Shown: positions 34,816 to 43,327, counted from the stretch's first letter. The stretch: 64,000 nt of DNA from Lachnoclostridium phytofermentans ISDg (GCF_000018685.1 NC_010001.1:1814001-1878000), one strand, 5' to 3'. Made by a program: numbers and translations. Notes: generated by a model not told the origin, from the sequence alone.

Positions 34816-36408
34816 ATTAAAACTTTAATTATAAATGCTACGATTGTTGATGGAAGTGGAGAGCCAGCCTATCAGGCGGATCTATTAATTAACGACGAAA
34901 GAATAGAAAAAATTGGACAGATTAGTGACGCAGGTGTAGACAAGGTGATTGATGCCAAAGGTCTAGTAGTTGCACCTGGTTTTATTGATACACATTCACA
35001 TAGTGATTTAGATGTTTTATTGCGCCCTCAGGTAATGCCTAAGGTAATGCAAGGTATCACGACTGAATTTTTAGGTCAGGATGGTGTTTCTATGGCACCA
35101 CTTCCAGTGGAATATATCTCAGATTGGCGTAAGAATATCGCTGGACTTGATGGAGTAAGTGACGAAATTGACTGGACCTATCAAACAACCGACAATTATT
35201 TAAAGATGATTGAGAAAGTTGGCCCTGGTATTAATGAGTGCTATCTAGTTCCACATGGAAATATTCGTATGGAAGCAATGGGACTTGGTAATCGCCAACC
35301 AACAGACGAAGAAATCGAGAAGATGAAAGAGATTACACGTAGAGAGATGGAAGCAGGAGCTTTTGGTTTATCTACAGGTTTAATCTATATTCCTTGTGCA
35401 TATTCAGAAAGTAAGGAAATCATAGAAATGTGTAAAGTAGTTGCTGAATTTGATGGTGTATTTGTAATTCACCAACGTAGCGAAGCTGACACTATTGTTG
35501 ATTCTATGAATGAAGTAATAGAAATAGGCAGAAAATCAGGAGTTAGAGTTCACTGGTCTCACTTTAAAGTTGCAGGTAAGAAGAACTGGGATAAAATAGA
35601 TACTGTACTTTCTCAATTAGAGCAAGCAAGAGCTGAAGGTATCAGAGTAAGCTTTGATCAGTATCCTTATGTTGCAGGTAGTACTATGATGGGTGCGATT
35701 TTACCACCTTGGGTACATGATGGCGGAACGAATAAAGTTATCGAACGTCTTAGAGATCCAGAAATGCGTAAAAAGATGCGTTATGATATGGAAAATGGTA
35801 TTCATGGTTGGGATAACTTTGTAGACTTTGCAGGGTTTGAAAATATCTACGTTACCAGTGTAGTAACAGAAAAAAATAAAGATGCAGTAGGCTTAAGTAT
35901 TACTCAGTTAGCAGAACTTCGTAATCTAGATGCATATACAGCAGCTTTTGACCTCTTAATGGAAGAGGAAAACGCAGTTGGTATGGTAGACTTTTATGGA
36001 GTAGAAGACCATGTGAAATTATTTATGGCTCGTCCTGAGATGAATGCATGTACCGATGGCTTATTAGCACCAGGAAAGCCACACCCACGACTTTATGGAA
36101 GCTTCCCAAGAATCCTTGGTAAGTATGTCCGTGAAGAGAAATTAATGTCTATAGAAGAAGCAGTAAGAAAGTTAACTTTCAAAGCAGCTGATGCTATGAG
36201 TCTTAAAGACAGAGGGCTTTTAAAAGAAGGTTACTTTGCAGATATTACAATATTTGATCCTAACACGATTGAAGATAAAGGAACTTTCGTTGATCCAATT
36301 AAGTTCCCAGTCGGTATTGAATATGTTATTGTAAATGGTAAGGTTGCTGTGGAACACGGAAAGCATACTGAAGTACTAAACGGTAAAGTAGTAAGAAATA
36401 AAAGATAA
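34816..36408 (+). CDS. D-aminoacylase-like amidohydrolase, apparent ATT start
   Basis: About 530-residue amidohydrolase of the N-acyl-D-amino-acid deacylase family, with metal motif GFIDTHSHSDLD, then TTEFLGQDGVSMAP. The conserved N-terminal strand (TLIINATIVDGSGEPAY) is encoded upstream of the first standard codon (GTG at 34945), back to a TGA at 34810. In that stretch there is no ATG, GTG or TTG. AAGGAAG lies about 10 bases before ATT at 34816, which I take as the start; CTT at 34813 is the alternative. It closes the purine cluster and may deacylate ureido/acyl amino acids. Confidence 0.85.
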   Translation: MKTLIINATIVDGSGEPAYQADLLINDERIEKIGQISDAGVDKVIDAKGLVVAPGFIDTHSHSDLDVLLRPQVMPKVMQGITTEFLGQDGVSMAPLPVEYISDWRKNIAGLDGVSDEIDWTYQTTDNYLKMIEKVGPGINECYLVPHGNIRMEAMGLGNRQPTDEEIEKMKEITRREMEAGAFGLSTGLIYIPCAYSESKEIIEMCKVVAEFDGVFVIHQRSEADTIVDSMNEVIEIGRKSGVRVHWSHFKVAGKKNWDKIDTVLSQLEQARAEGIRVSFDQYPYVAGSTMMGAILPPWVHDGGTNKVIERLRDPEMRKKMRYDMENGIHGWDNFVDFAGFENIYVTSVVTEKNKDAVGLSITQLAELRNLDAYTAAFDLLMEEENAVGMVDFYGVEDHVKLFMARPEMNACTDGLLAPGKPHPRLYGSFPRILGKYVREEKLMSIEEAVRKLTFKAADAMSLKDRGLLKEGYFADITIFDPNTIEDKGTFVDPIKFPVGIEYVIVNGKVAVEHGKHTEVLNGKVVRNKR

Positions 36409-36487
36409 TTAAAAGATAAATAAAAGATAAATAAAAGATAAATAAAAGATAAATAAAAGATAAATAAAAGATAAATAAAAGATAAAT
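36400..36487. repeat. 11-bp tandem repeat, seven perfect copies plus one variant
   Basis: AAAAGATAAAT is repeated seven times without change (36411-36487). A variant copy (36400-36410) overlaps the stop codon of the D-aminoacylase gene. Confidence 0.95.
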
Positions 36488-36533
36488 ATTAGAAAAACTG
36501 CTATTAGGGCTAAAATCTGATATATATAATATT

Positions 36534-36572
36534 AAAAACCGCTATAAAGAGTAATTTCTTATAGCGGTTTTT
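36534..36572. terminator. Intrinsic terminator after the D-aminoacylase
   Basis: Perfect 14-bp stem AAAAACCGCTATAA/TTATAGCGGTTTTT, loop 36548-36558. Confidence 0.9.
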
Positions 36573-36576
36573 GTGT

Positions 36577-36643
36577 CCATAGTGATTATCCTTTGCATAT
36601 TTGGTTTAGTTATTAAATCATTATACCAAAATAGTCACTATGG
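36577..36643. terminator. Second convergent hairpin before msrA
   Basis: CCATAGTGATTA (36577-36588) pairs with TAGTCACTATGG (36632-36643), lying between convergent genes and probably terminating msrA transcripts. Confidence 0.55.
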
Positions 36644-36684
36644 ATTTTATTTAGTTCAATTCATTTTTCAATGGACCATTTGTA

Positions 36685-37185
36685 TTAAGCATTTTTTGCA
36701 GAATCAAACGCGCATTGCCCTATGTGGCAATAACCACTTGGATTCTTATCTAGATACTTCTGATGGTATTCTTCTGCATCATAAAAATGAAGCAGCTGTT
36801 TTACTTCAATAGCAATTGGTTTATCATATTTTTTTGCCAATTCTTCTAAGGATGGTTTGATTATCTCTAAATCAGCTTCATCGATATAATAAATTCCCGT
36901 ACGATATTGAATACCCTGGTCGCCACCTTGTTTGTTGACTGATGTTGGATCGATAACTTCATAGTATAAACGTAAAAGTTTCTCAAGCGGAAGGATGGAG
37001 TCATCATATTGTATTTCAACGGTTTCTGCATGTCCAGTGTTGTTATGACAGACTTCTTCGTAGGTTGGATTGGAGGTGGTTCCATTCGCATATCCAACTT
37101 TCGTACTTAAAACCCCATGTATTAAAGAAAAGTATTTTTCTCCGCCCCAAAAACAACCGGCAGCGATATAAATTGTTTTATTCAT
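36685..37185 (-). CDS. msrA: Peptide-methionine (S)-S-oxide reductase MsrA
   Basis: 166-residue cytoplasmic repair enzyme reducing the S-epimer of methionine sulfoxide. The catalytic Cys11 lies in [40 protein letters not shown] and the C-terminal resolving Cys (SGYCHIGQC) are all present. AGAGG precedes the ATG, and a strong leftward promoter lies 60-90 bp upstream. Monocistronic. Confidence 0.96.
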   Translation of the reverse strand: MNKTIYIAAGCFWGGEKYFSLIHGVLSTKVGYANGTTSNPTYEEVCHNNTGHAETVEIQYDDSILPLEKLLRLYYEVIDPTSVNKQGGDQGIQYRTGIYYIDEADLEIIKPSLEELAKKYDKPIAIEVKQLLHFYDAEEYHQKYLDKNPSGYCHIGQCAFDSAKNA

Positions 37186-37247
37186 ATAGGCCTCTTTCTG
37201 TAATTGATTACAAGTATTTGTTAGTAAAAAAGATATTATTTTTCTTG

Positions 37248-37276
37248 ACTATACTATTCTTGCTACATACAGTCAA
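37248..37276 (-). promoter_or_regulatory. Promoter of msrA
   Basis: On the minus strand: TTGACT (37276-37271), 17-bp spacer, TATAGT (37253-37248). Confidence 0.8.
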
Positions 37277-37278
37277 GT

Positions 37279-37376
37279 CTGTTTTTTTATTTAATTATGA
37301 CTGTCTGTTTTTTTATTTAATTATGACTCTGTTTTTTATTCATTTTGACTCTGCTTTTTATTTATTATGAACTGTG
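37279..37376. repeat. Degenerate T-rich tandem repeat, 22-26 bp unit
   Basis: Four copies of CTGTTTTTTTATTTAATTAT-like units, the first two identical over 24 bp, directly upstream of the msrA promoter. The gap 37186-37556 otherwise has no gene. Confidence 0.8.
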
Positions 37377-37501
37377 TTCTAAAATTAAATTATGATGGAC
37401 TGTTTAACCTAAATTATAACAGTTTGTTTTTTTACTTAAATTTATGATAGGCTGTATAAAATAAGGATTTGTTATTACTTTGTTATTATGAATAAAGACT
37501 A

Positions 37502-37535
37502 CCGTCATGAGGTAATACCCCTGACGGCATTTTTT
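37502..37535. terminator. Hairpin terminator downstream of the flavoprotein gene
   Basis: CCGTCA (37502-37507) pairs with TGACGG (37522-37527); T-run on the plus side, weaker on the minus side. Confidence 0.5.
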
Positions 37536-37556
37536 GTTATTTATATTAGCCTTATT

Positions 37557-38435
37557 TTATATTTGAGGTGTTTTTGATTTTGGGTTTCTAAGATATTTAA
37601 CAATTGATGTACCAGCCTTAGCGCCGTCATAAACCGCTTTTGATATTTGTAACATGCCACCAGTACAATCACCTGCAGCATACAGACCGGGAATATTTGT
37701 AGCCATATTATTATCGACTACGATCTTATTATTTTCAGTGATAGCACCAATTTTTTTCGCTAAATCAGTACTACCGGCAACGCCAACCGCGACAAATAAC
37801 CCGGATATAGAAAGTTTGCTTCCATCTTCAAAGATAATTGTTTCTAATGCTTCCTGGCCTTCTAGTGACTCAATAGGAGTGGTATTTACCTTTATGAAAT
37901 CTGGGATTTCAATTGCTGGTGTTTTGCCATTGGTTAAGAGGGTAACTGAGTTTGATGTTTGCAATAACTCCAAAGCTTCATGAAGGGCATATTCTCCATC
38001 ACCTAACACAGCGACATCTTTTCCTCTATAAAAGAAGGCATCACAAACAGCACAGTAACTGACACCATGTCCTTCTAAATCTTTTAATCCCTTAATTTTA
38101 GGGGTATTGCGAGCGGTTCCCGTAGCGATCACAACACTTTTTGCAGTGTAATCTTCATTCTTTGTATTAACTACTAATTGATCAATATAAGAAAGACCGA
38201 GAACTTCATCTGAGATGAAGTTCACACCAAGTCTTTTTGCTCCTTCAATCCCTTCCTTTACTAAATCCTCACCAGAGATAGGCTGACTAAATCCATAATA
38301 GTTTTCGATCTCAGACGCTTTTCCTAAAGCACCAAAATCTTTTCCTATAATAGTTGTTTCAATGCCTGCTCTAATTGTATATAAAGCTGTAGAAATGCCT
38401 GCTGGTCCATTTCCAATGATAATTACGTTTGCCAT
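37557..38435 (-). CDS. Thioredoxin-reductase-like FAD/NAD(P) oxidoreductase
   Basis: 292-residue flavoprotein. FAD-binding IIGNGPAGIS is at the N-terminus, the CxxC redox pair Cys128/Cys131 in SYCAVCDAFF, an NAD(P)-binding GDGEYALHEA, and YAAGDCTGG near the end. It is shorter than classical TrxB (about 310) and no thioredoxin gene is adjacent, so the partner could be a ferredoxin-like or other disulfide protein. ATG at 38435 is preferred; a GTG four codons earlier abuts the ribosome site. It is controlled by an unusual promoter (see 38483-38530). Confidence 0.9.
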   Translation of the reverse strand: MANVIIIGNGPAGISTALYTIRAGIETTIIGKDFGALGKASEIENYYGFSQPISGEDLVKEGIEGAKRLGVNFISDEVLGLSYIDQLVVNTKNEDYTAKSVVIATGTARNTPKIKGLKDLEGHGVSYCAVCDAFFYRGKDVAVLGDGEYALHEALELLQTSNSVTLLTNGKTPAIEIPDFIKVNTTPIESLEGQEALETIIFEDGSKLSISGLFVAVGVAGSTDLAKKIGAITENNKIVVDNNMATNIPGLYAAGDCTGGMLQISKAVYDGAKAGTSIVKYLRNPKSKTPQI

Positions 38436-38482
38436 AACTATGACCACCCTTCTTTCGTTACTTTCCTTTATGGTTAGCGGAG

Positions 38483-38530
38483 ATTATAACAGGTTACATG
38501 AGTAATTTTCTGTGACTGAATCACAGAAAA
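38483..38530 (-). promoter_or_regulatory. CRP/FNR-like dyad and -10 box for the flavoprotein gene
   Basis: TTTTCTGTGA (38506-38515) and TCACAGAAAA (38521-38530) form a perfect 10-bp dyad. On the minus strand a consensus TATAAT (38488-38483) lacks a -35 box. The dyad centre falls about 41.5 bases from the predicted start point, the class II activator position. Confidence 0.65.
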
Positions 38531-38607
38531 AAGAGTCAAAAATCTTTAATTAATAAAATATGGAAGATATTGTTTCTAATTTTATTTAAAATGAGCTGTG
38601 ATTTTTC

Positions 38608-38636
38608 TTGTATAAAAAATATTATTCTTGTAAAAT
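38608..38636 (+). promoter_or_regulatory. Promoter of the DUF1576 gene
   Basis: TTGTAT (38608-38613), 17-bp spacer, TAAAAT (38631-38636); start about 33 bases before the TTG codon. Confidence 0.65.
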
Positions 38637-38675
38637 ATTATTACTATAAATTGATAAAATATGAGGAGGTAGTTT

Positions 38676-39956
38676 TTGGAGTTTAACAAAGCAAATGAGA
38701 AAGACATCGGAAATGTTAGAAAATTAAATTTATTATCGGTAATACCTATTTTGTTTCTATTCGTTGGAATTATTTATGGCTTTTATAATGGAAGCTTTCA
38801 CTCGGTGGTTAACGGGTTTATCAATATTGTTCTCTCACCAACTATATTAGTTACAGATTTCATTCAGGTTGGTGGTATAGAAGCAGCATTTATTAATGTT
38901 GGTCTAGTTGGTCTCTTAAATATCTTTATTATGCGCCATTATCGGCTAAAGCTGAATGGTATTTTAATTGCAGCATTCTTTACGGTTATCGGCTTTTCCT
39001 TCTTTGGAAAAAATCTATATAATATTATTCCAATTTATTTCGGTGGTTATATTTATTCTATAAATAAGAAAATTTCTTTTAAAGATATTATCATCCCATT
39101 AATGTTTGGTACTGCATTAGCACCAATGGTAAGTGAAATTAGTTTTTCAGGCTTATTACAGCCGTTTTGGGCTATTATAGTCGCAGTATGCGTTGGTATC
39201 TTTATTGGATTTATTTTAGTACCCCTATCCTCACATATGCTCAAATTTCATGATGGATACAATCTTTATAATATTGGTTTTACATCCGGTATTTTAGGCA
39301 CAGTATTAACCAGTGTACTTAGAAGTTTCGGTATTTCAGTTGAACCAGTAAGTATTATCTCTGACAAAAATCATCTGGTTATTATCATACTATTATTGTT
39401 TTTATTCCTAGGCCTTTTATGTACTGGTATTTATATAAATAAGCGTGCTATACTTGATTTTAAGGAAATACTTCAATATAAAGGAAGACTAATTACGGAT
39501 TTTACACATCTGGTAGGTTTTGGAGTAACGTTACTAAACATGGCGTTGCTTGGATTTCTTAGCTTAATCTATGTATTATTAATCGGAGGTACTGTAAATG
39601 GTCCAGTTTTAGCCGGAATTTTCACGATAGTTGGATTCGGTGCATTTGGTAAGCATATAAAGAATTGTCTACCAGTTATGATTGGTGTAATTGTAACTGC
39701 TTTATTATTTGGAAATGACCTATCTACTACAGGGATTATTATATCGGTTTTATTTTCAACTACACTGGCACCAATTGCAGGAACATACGGACCAGTTATT
39801 GGCTTTATAGCAGGTGTTCTCCATATGATTTTGGTAACAAATGTTGGGGTGATACATGGAGGTATTAATCTATATAACAATGGATTCGCAGGTGGATTGG
39901 TAGCAGGAATTATGATTCCAGTGCTAGATGCATTTTATAAGGAGAGAAATAGATGA
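38676..39956 (+). CDS. DUF1576 family membrane protein
   Basis: 426-residue polytopic membrane protein with about 11-12 hydrophobic helices and internally repeated patterns (NGFINIVLSPTILVTDF, and paired FGTALAPMVSEISFSG / FSTTLAPIAGTYG motifs), suggesting an inverted or tandem duplicated transporter fold. The family is known only as DUF1576; function unknown. The start is TTG at 38676, supported by AGGAGGT five bases upstream. The stop overlaps the start of the next gene by 4 bp, so the two are translationally coupled. Confidence 0.85.
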   Translation: MEFNKANEKDIGNVRKLNLLSVIPILFLFVGIIYGFYNGSFHSVVNGFINIVLSPTILVTDFIQVGGIEAAFINVGLVGLLNIFIMRHYRLKLNGILIAAFFTVIGFSFFGKNLYNIIPIYFGGYIYSINKKISFKDIIIPLMFGTALAPMVSEISFSGLLQPFWAIIVAVCVGIFIGFILVPLSSHMLKFHDGYNLYNIGFTSGILGTVLTSVLRSFGISVEPVSIISDKNHLVIIILLLFLFLGLLCTGIYINKRAILDFKEILQYKGRLITDFTHLVGFGVTLLNMALLGFLSLIYVLLIGGTVNGPVLAGIFTIVGFGAFGKHIKNCLPVMIGVIVTALLFGNDLSTTGIIISVLFSTTLAPIAGTYGPVIGFIAGVLHMILVTNVGVIHGGINLYNNGFAGGLVAGIMIPVLDAFYKERNR

Positions 39957-40306
39957 GACACGAAGCGAAGAAGATAGCTCAGATTGTAAGCGAGATGTTA
40001 ACTTTATTCCTTTTAAATGGAGCAGAAAACATAGATATTAAAGTTAATACCAAAGTATCTAAAAATGAGCAGAATACAGAGATTATCATTATTCAATATG
40101 AGTGCAATTATGGAGAAGAGTTTATCCAAAAAATTAAAAACAATTTAAATACTGGGCGTCAAATTGAAATTGAAGGTTATTATTGGCAACTGGTTGGAGA
40201 TGATGATTCTGGCGATGAACTTCATCTGGTTGGAGCTATGGTGGATCAAGCCAATGTAACAATAGAGGGAAAAGACTTGCACATTCAGTTGTTGAGAAAA
40301 GCTTAA
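39953..40306 (+). CDS. Small hypothetical protein coupled to DUF1576
   Basis: 117-residue soluble protein, acidic, alternating alpha and beta, starting MRHEAKKIAQIVSEML and containing GYYWQLVGDDDSGDEL. No signal peptide or membrane segment. The ATGA overlap with the DUF1576 gene and a GGAG site inside that gene suggest obligate co-expression, perhaps a cytosolic subunit of the membrane protein. I do not recognise the family. Confidence 0.75.
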   Translation: MRHEAKKIAQIVSEMLTLFLLNGAENIDIKVNTKVSKNEQNTEIIIIQYECNYGEEFIQKIKNNLNTGRQIEIEGYYWQLVGDDDSGDELHLVGAMVDQANVTIEGKDLHIQLLRKA

Positions 40307-40462
40307 GTTAACAGGAAATTGCTTGATGTAAAGGGACTTAAGTTAGTAAGTAATTGTTTGATATTAAGAGACTTAGGAAAGCAATTAATTGTATATTATT
40401 AATATATCTTATTAAGTAAGTGTTTGCTAAAATATAGGATAAATGATTTTTTTGGAGGATGT

Positions 40463-41635
40463 ATGCAAGGCTACAACTGTATTATGGTATTTCATCAAAA
40501 TGGTGACTTACTATTCTGTAAAAGAAGAAAAGATCCCTACTTAGGATTCTATAATCTTGTAGGGGGTAAAATTGAAGCAGGGGAAGATGGATTTGATGCT
40601 GCTTATCGTGAGTTATATGAAGAAACCGGGATTTCTCCTAAGGACATTAAGCTTCAACATATGATGGACTTCACATATTATAATCAGGATTGTTATGTTG
40701 AGGTGTATGTTGGACATTTACAAGGAGAAGTCGTTTTACAGGAGGAAGATCATCCGCTAGAATGGTTGGATATGGGGGAAGACTTTTTTGATTGCAGCAG
40801 ATTTGCAGGAGAAGGAAATATCGGTCATATGGTTGAGCAGGTTAAACTATATGGTACCGGAAAATCTAGGATTTCTATAAATACAAATGATAAAGAGATA
40901 AATGATAAAAAGATTAATCTTAATAGTATATGTATTGGTGTAGATGGTTGTAAAGGCGGATGGATTACAGCCATAATAAAACAAGGTAAGTTAATTTTAG
41001 AAAAATATTCGAACCTTGAAGACATAGTATTAAACAATGGAACATTTGATGAATTTCTAATTGATATGGTGATTGGTTTACCTAGTACAAGTGAGCAGAT
41101 TAGACCAGATACGGAAGCAAGAAAGCAGATTAAGGAAAGGTCATCAACAATTTTTCCAGCACCATGTAGACAAGCTGTTTATGCTGAGGATATATCTAAG
41201 TCTTACGATGAAAATGTAAGGGTATTAGGCAAAAAATTTACCCCACTGACAGTTGGAATTATACCCAAAATGCGAGAAGTTGATAGTTTTCTTCAAGAAA
41301 ATAATCAGTATAAGAACGTAATTAAAGAAAGCCATCCAGAAGTTTGCTTTGCAAGATTAAACGGTAGTACAGTATTATCTAAGAAATCGGAAATAGACGG
41401 GGTAGAAGAGAGAATAGGGATACTATCGAAGTTCATAGATGAGATAAGTTTTGAAAAAATTAAAATATGTGCGAAAGAATTTAAATGTAATGTGGATGAT
41501 ATTATCGATGCAATTTGTCTTTCCGTTTCTGCAAATTTCGTTAATCAGGGTGAATATATAGTGATCCCAGAGAAGCCGATGGTTGATGAAACAGGACTAT
41601 TAATGCAGATGGTAGTACCGAATAAGTTTGGATGA
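40463..41635 (+). CDS. Nudix hydrolase fused to DUF429
   Basis: 390-residue fusion. Residues 1-140 are a Nudix hydrolase with a complete Nudix box at 35-57 (Gly-x5-Glu-x7-Arg-Glu-Leu-x-Glu-Glu-x-Gly-Ile), which cleaves nucleoside diphosphate derivatives. Residues about 155-390 match DUF429, an RNase-H-like fold family (CIGVDGCKGGW, MVIGLPST, RPDTEARK, FPAPCRQAV, SHPEVCFA). The linker is charged. ATG at 40463 has GGAGG four bases upstream. The combination suggests house-cleaning of modified nucleotides coupled to a nuclease-like domain, but this is inference. Confidence 0.88.
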   Translation: MQGYNCIMVFHQNGDLLFCKRRKDPYLGFYNLVGGKIEAGEDGFDAAYRELYEETGISPKDIKLQHMMDFTYYNQDCYVEVYVGHLQGEVVLQEEDHPLEWLDMGEDFFDCSRFAGEGNIGHMVEQVKLYGTGKSRISINTNDKEINDKKINLNSICIGVDGCKGGWITAIIKQGKLILEKYSNLEDIVLNNGTFDEFLIDMVIGLPSTSEQIRPDTEARKQIKERSSTIFPAPCRQAVYAEDISKSYDENVRVLGKKFTPLTVGIIPKMREVDSFLQENNQYKNVIKESHPEVCFARLNGSTVLSKKSEIDGVEERIGILSKFIDEISFEKIKICAKEFKCNVDDIIDAICLSVSANFVNQGEYIVIPEKPMVDETGLLMQMVVPNKFG

Positions 41636-41687
41636 TTTCAATAATATAAATATTGTAATATAAATAATTTGATCGGAGTGGGTAATT

Positions 41688-42224
41688 ATGGATTATATTA
41701 TTTGTGAAACATGTGGTTTTGAGGAAAATGAGCTTGGATTAAAACGATGTAAAAGTTGTGGTGCAGAATTATATTATGTTGATGAGGCTTATTTCGATGA
41801 TAAAGAGTATCAGATAATGGGAGAAGAAATTTGGAGGTCGGAAACCGAAAGAGTGGATGATGAAGAATTTTGGGAAAATGTTAGAAAATGTATGGTAACC
41901 ACAGGAAACTCCTTTGAAGGATATCACATTACGGAATATATTGATGTTATATTTGACGAAAGGCTTACTGGAATTAAATCAGAAACAAGTTTAAGGTCAT
42001 TAAGTGATATTTTATCTTCTTTCGCAGGTGCAGAATTACGTGCTTATACCAAGCAAATAAATGAATTAAAAAGACAAGTGAAAGAGAGTCTAAAGCAACA
42101 TGCCGTTTTTATTGGAGGAAACGCTATTATAGCTATACATTTTGAAACAACTATTACGGAATGTGGTGCTATTATGGTTTCTATCAATGGAACAGCGGTT
42201 AAAATTGAGGAGACTAAATCATAA
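41688..42224 (+). CDS. Zinc-ribbon plus YbjQ (UPF0145) domain protein
   Basis: 178 residues. A zinc ribbon at 6-24 (Cys6-x2-Cys9, Cys21-x2-Cys24) precedes an acidic linker and a YbjQ/UPF0145 heavy-metal-binding-like domain (about 70-175: VTTGNSFEGYHITEYIDVIF, GGNAIIAIHFETT, MVSINGTAVKI). YbjQ proteins form pentameric rings; their role is unresolved. A GGAG site lies about ten bases upstream. A perfect palindrome and a terminator follow the stop. Confidence 0.85.
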   Translation: MDYIICETCGFEENELGLKRCKSCGAELYYVDEAYFDDKEYQIMGEEIWRSETERVDDEEFWENVRKCMVTTGNSFEGYHITEYIDVIFDERLTGIKSETSLRSLSDILSSFAGAELRAYTKQINELKRQVKESLKQHAVFIGGNAIIAIHFETTITECGAIMVSINGTAVKIEETKS

Positions 42225-42229
42225 GACGA

Positions 42230-42247
42230 GTATCTGATATCAGATAC
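42230..42247. promoter_or_regulatory. 18-bp perfect palindrome
   Basis: GTATCTGATATCAGATAC reads the same on both strands, 6 bp after the YbjQ gene stop. It may be a protein-binding site or part of the terminator. Confidence 0.5.
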
Positions 42248-42280
42248 GAATCGGAAAATGTAAGATATTAAGAAAAATAG

Positions 42281-42318
42281 AAAGTAAGTATAAGTGAAAA
42301 CTTTGTACTTACTTTTTT
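42281..42318 (+). terminator. Intrinsic terminator after the YbjQ gene
   Basis: AAAGTAAGTA pairs with TACTTACTTT, followed by TTT. The remaining 42319-42700 is AT-rich and shows no gene or clear promoter. Confidence 0.8.
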
Positions 42319-42700
42319 GTTGAGTTAAGGAGATATTAGAGCTGTAGAAGATATTATAAGTAATCAAGAAAATGTATTTTGTGATTGTTTAACGAAATGT
42401 GAAGTGATGAATTGTTTTTACTTTACAGAATGAAAATCCAGTTGGGATATATATTGCTTTGTGAGTTACTAAAAATAGAGTAAACTTTGTTGGAAATACA
42501 ACGGATTATTTTTATTTTTTATTATATAACAATGATAGACATAAAAACCATTATTTATAGTCAAACTCTATTTTAGTAAAAACTATTTATGCCATATAAA
42601 GTACTGCCATAAGTAGTTAATATTAAAAAATGATCAAAAAATAATAATTTAATATGAATTCATAGAATATGAAATTAAAGGTAATTGAAAGGAGTAAATC

Positions 42701-43324
42701 ATGAGCGCATTTTTAGGACCTATTCATTATTGGTTATATAATAAAATTATGCTTCAAGAAAAAATCGTGGAGGAATTACTTTCACTAAATGAGGAGGAAG
42801 AATTTGTTCAAGGTCTTGATGATTCAACTGTAATGCTATGTGGAATTATAGAGAATCAACCTTTAGAAAATATGATTGATACCGGTAATATACATGGATG
42901 GTTACAGGAGAAAATTCATATTGTAGAAAATAGATTAAGCTACGTGGTAACTGCAATTACAAAAGAGAATGCGGATAGAATGGAACAAATTTTAGAACGA
43001 GTTTATCAGGTTGGCGTAGAGGTTTATAATTCATTGGAACAGAAAGATGATATAACAAGTGCAGAGCAAATCTTTAAACTATTAAATGATATGTTGCTTG
43101 ATGGTATGCCATGCGATCACATAAATGAGATTGTTTCTTCTACGTCTGATGAAGTTGAATTTAGAAGAACAAGATGTATTCATGAAGTTTATTGGTTAGA
43201 ACAGGGTGGTTTAGTGATGAACTATTATGAAATTCGTACTAAATTTGTTCAAGGCCTTTTGGCAAATACAGCATTTGAATATGTTGCGGATGACGAAGGA
43301 AATTATCATATCAGGAGGAAATAA
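42701..43324 (+). CDS. Hypothetical protein partnered with hemerythrin
   Basis: 207-residue soluble, largely helical and acidic protein beginning MSAFLGPIHYWLYNKI. It has conserved-looking His/Cys positions (MLCGIIENQ, MPCDHINEI, RCIHEVYWLEQGG) but no known catalytic motif. AAAGGAG lies upstream. It ends 3 bp before the hemerythrin gene, so the two are co-translated and may form a complex. I do not recognise a named domain. Confidence 0.75.
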   Translation: MSAFLGPIHYWLYNKIMLQEKIVEELLSLNEEEEFVQGLDDSTVMLCGIIENQPLENMIDTGNIHGWLQEKIHIVENRLSYVVTAITKENADRMEQILERVYQVGVEVYNSLEQKDDITSAEQIFKLLNDMLLDGMPCDHINEIVSSTSDEVEFRRTRCIHEVYWLEQGGLVMNYYEIRTKFVQGLLANTAFEYVADDEGNYHIRRK

Positions 43325-43327
43325 GCT

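Noticed and set aside
36400..36487. Possible CRISPR or attachment site
   Set aside because: Simple 11-bp tandem repeat without spacers or flanking integrase.
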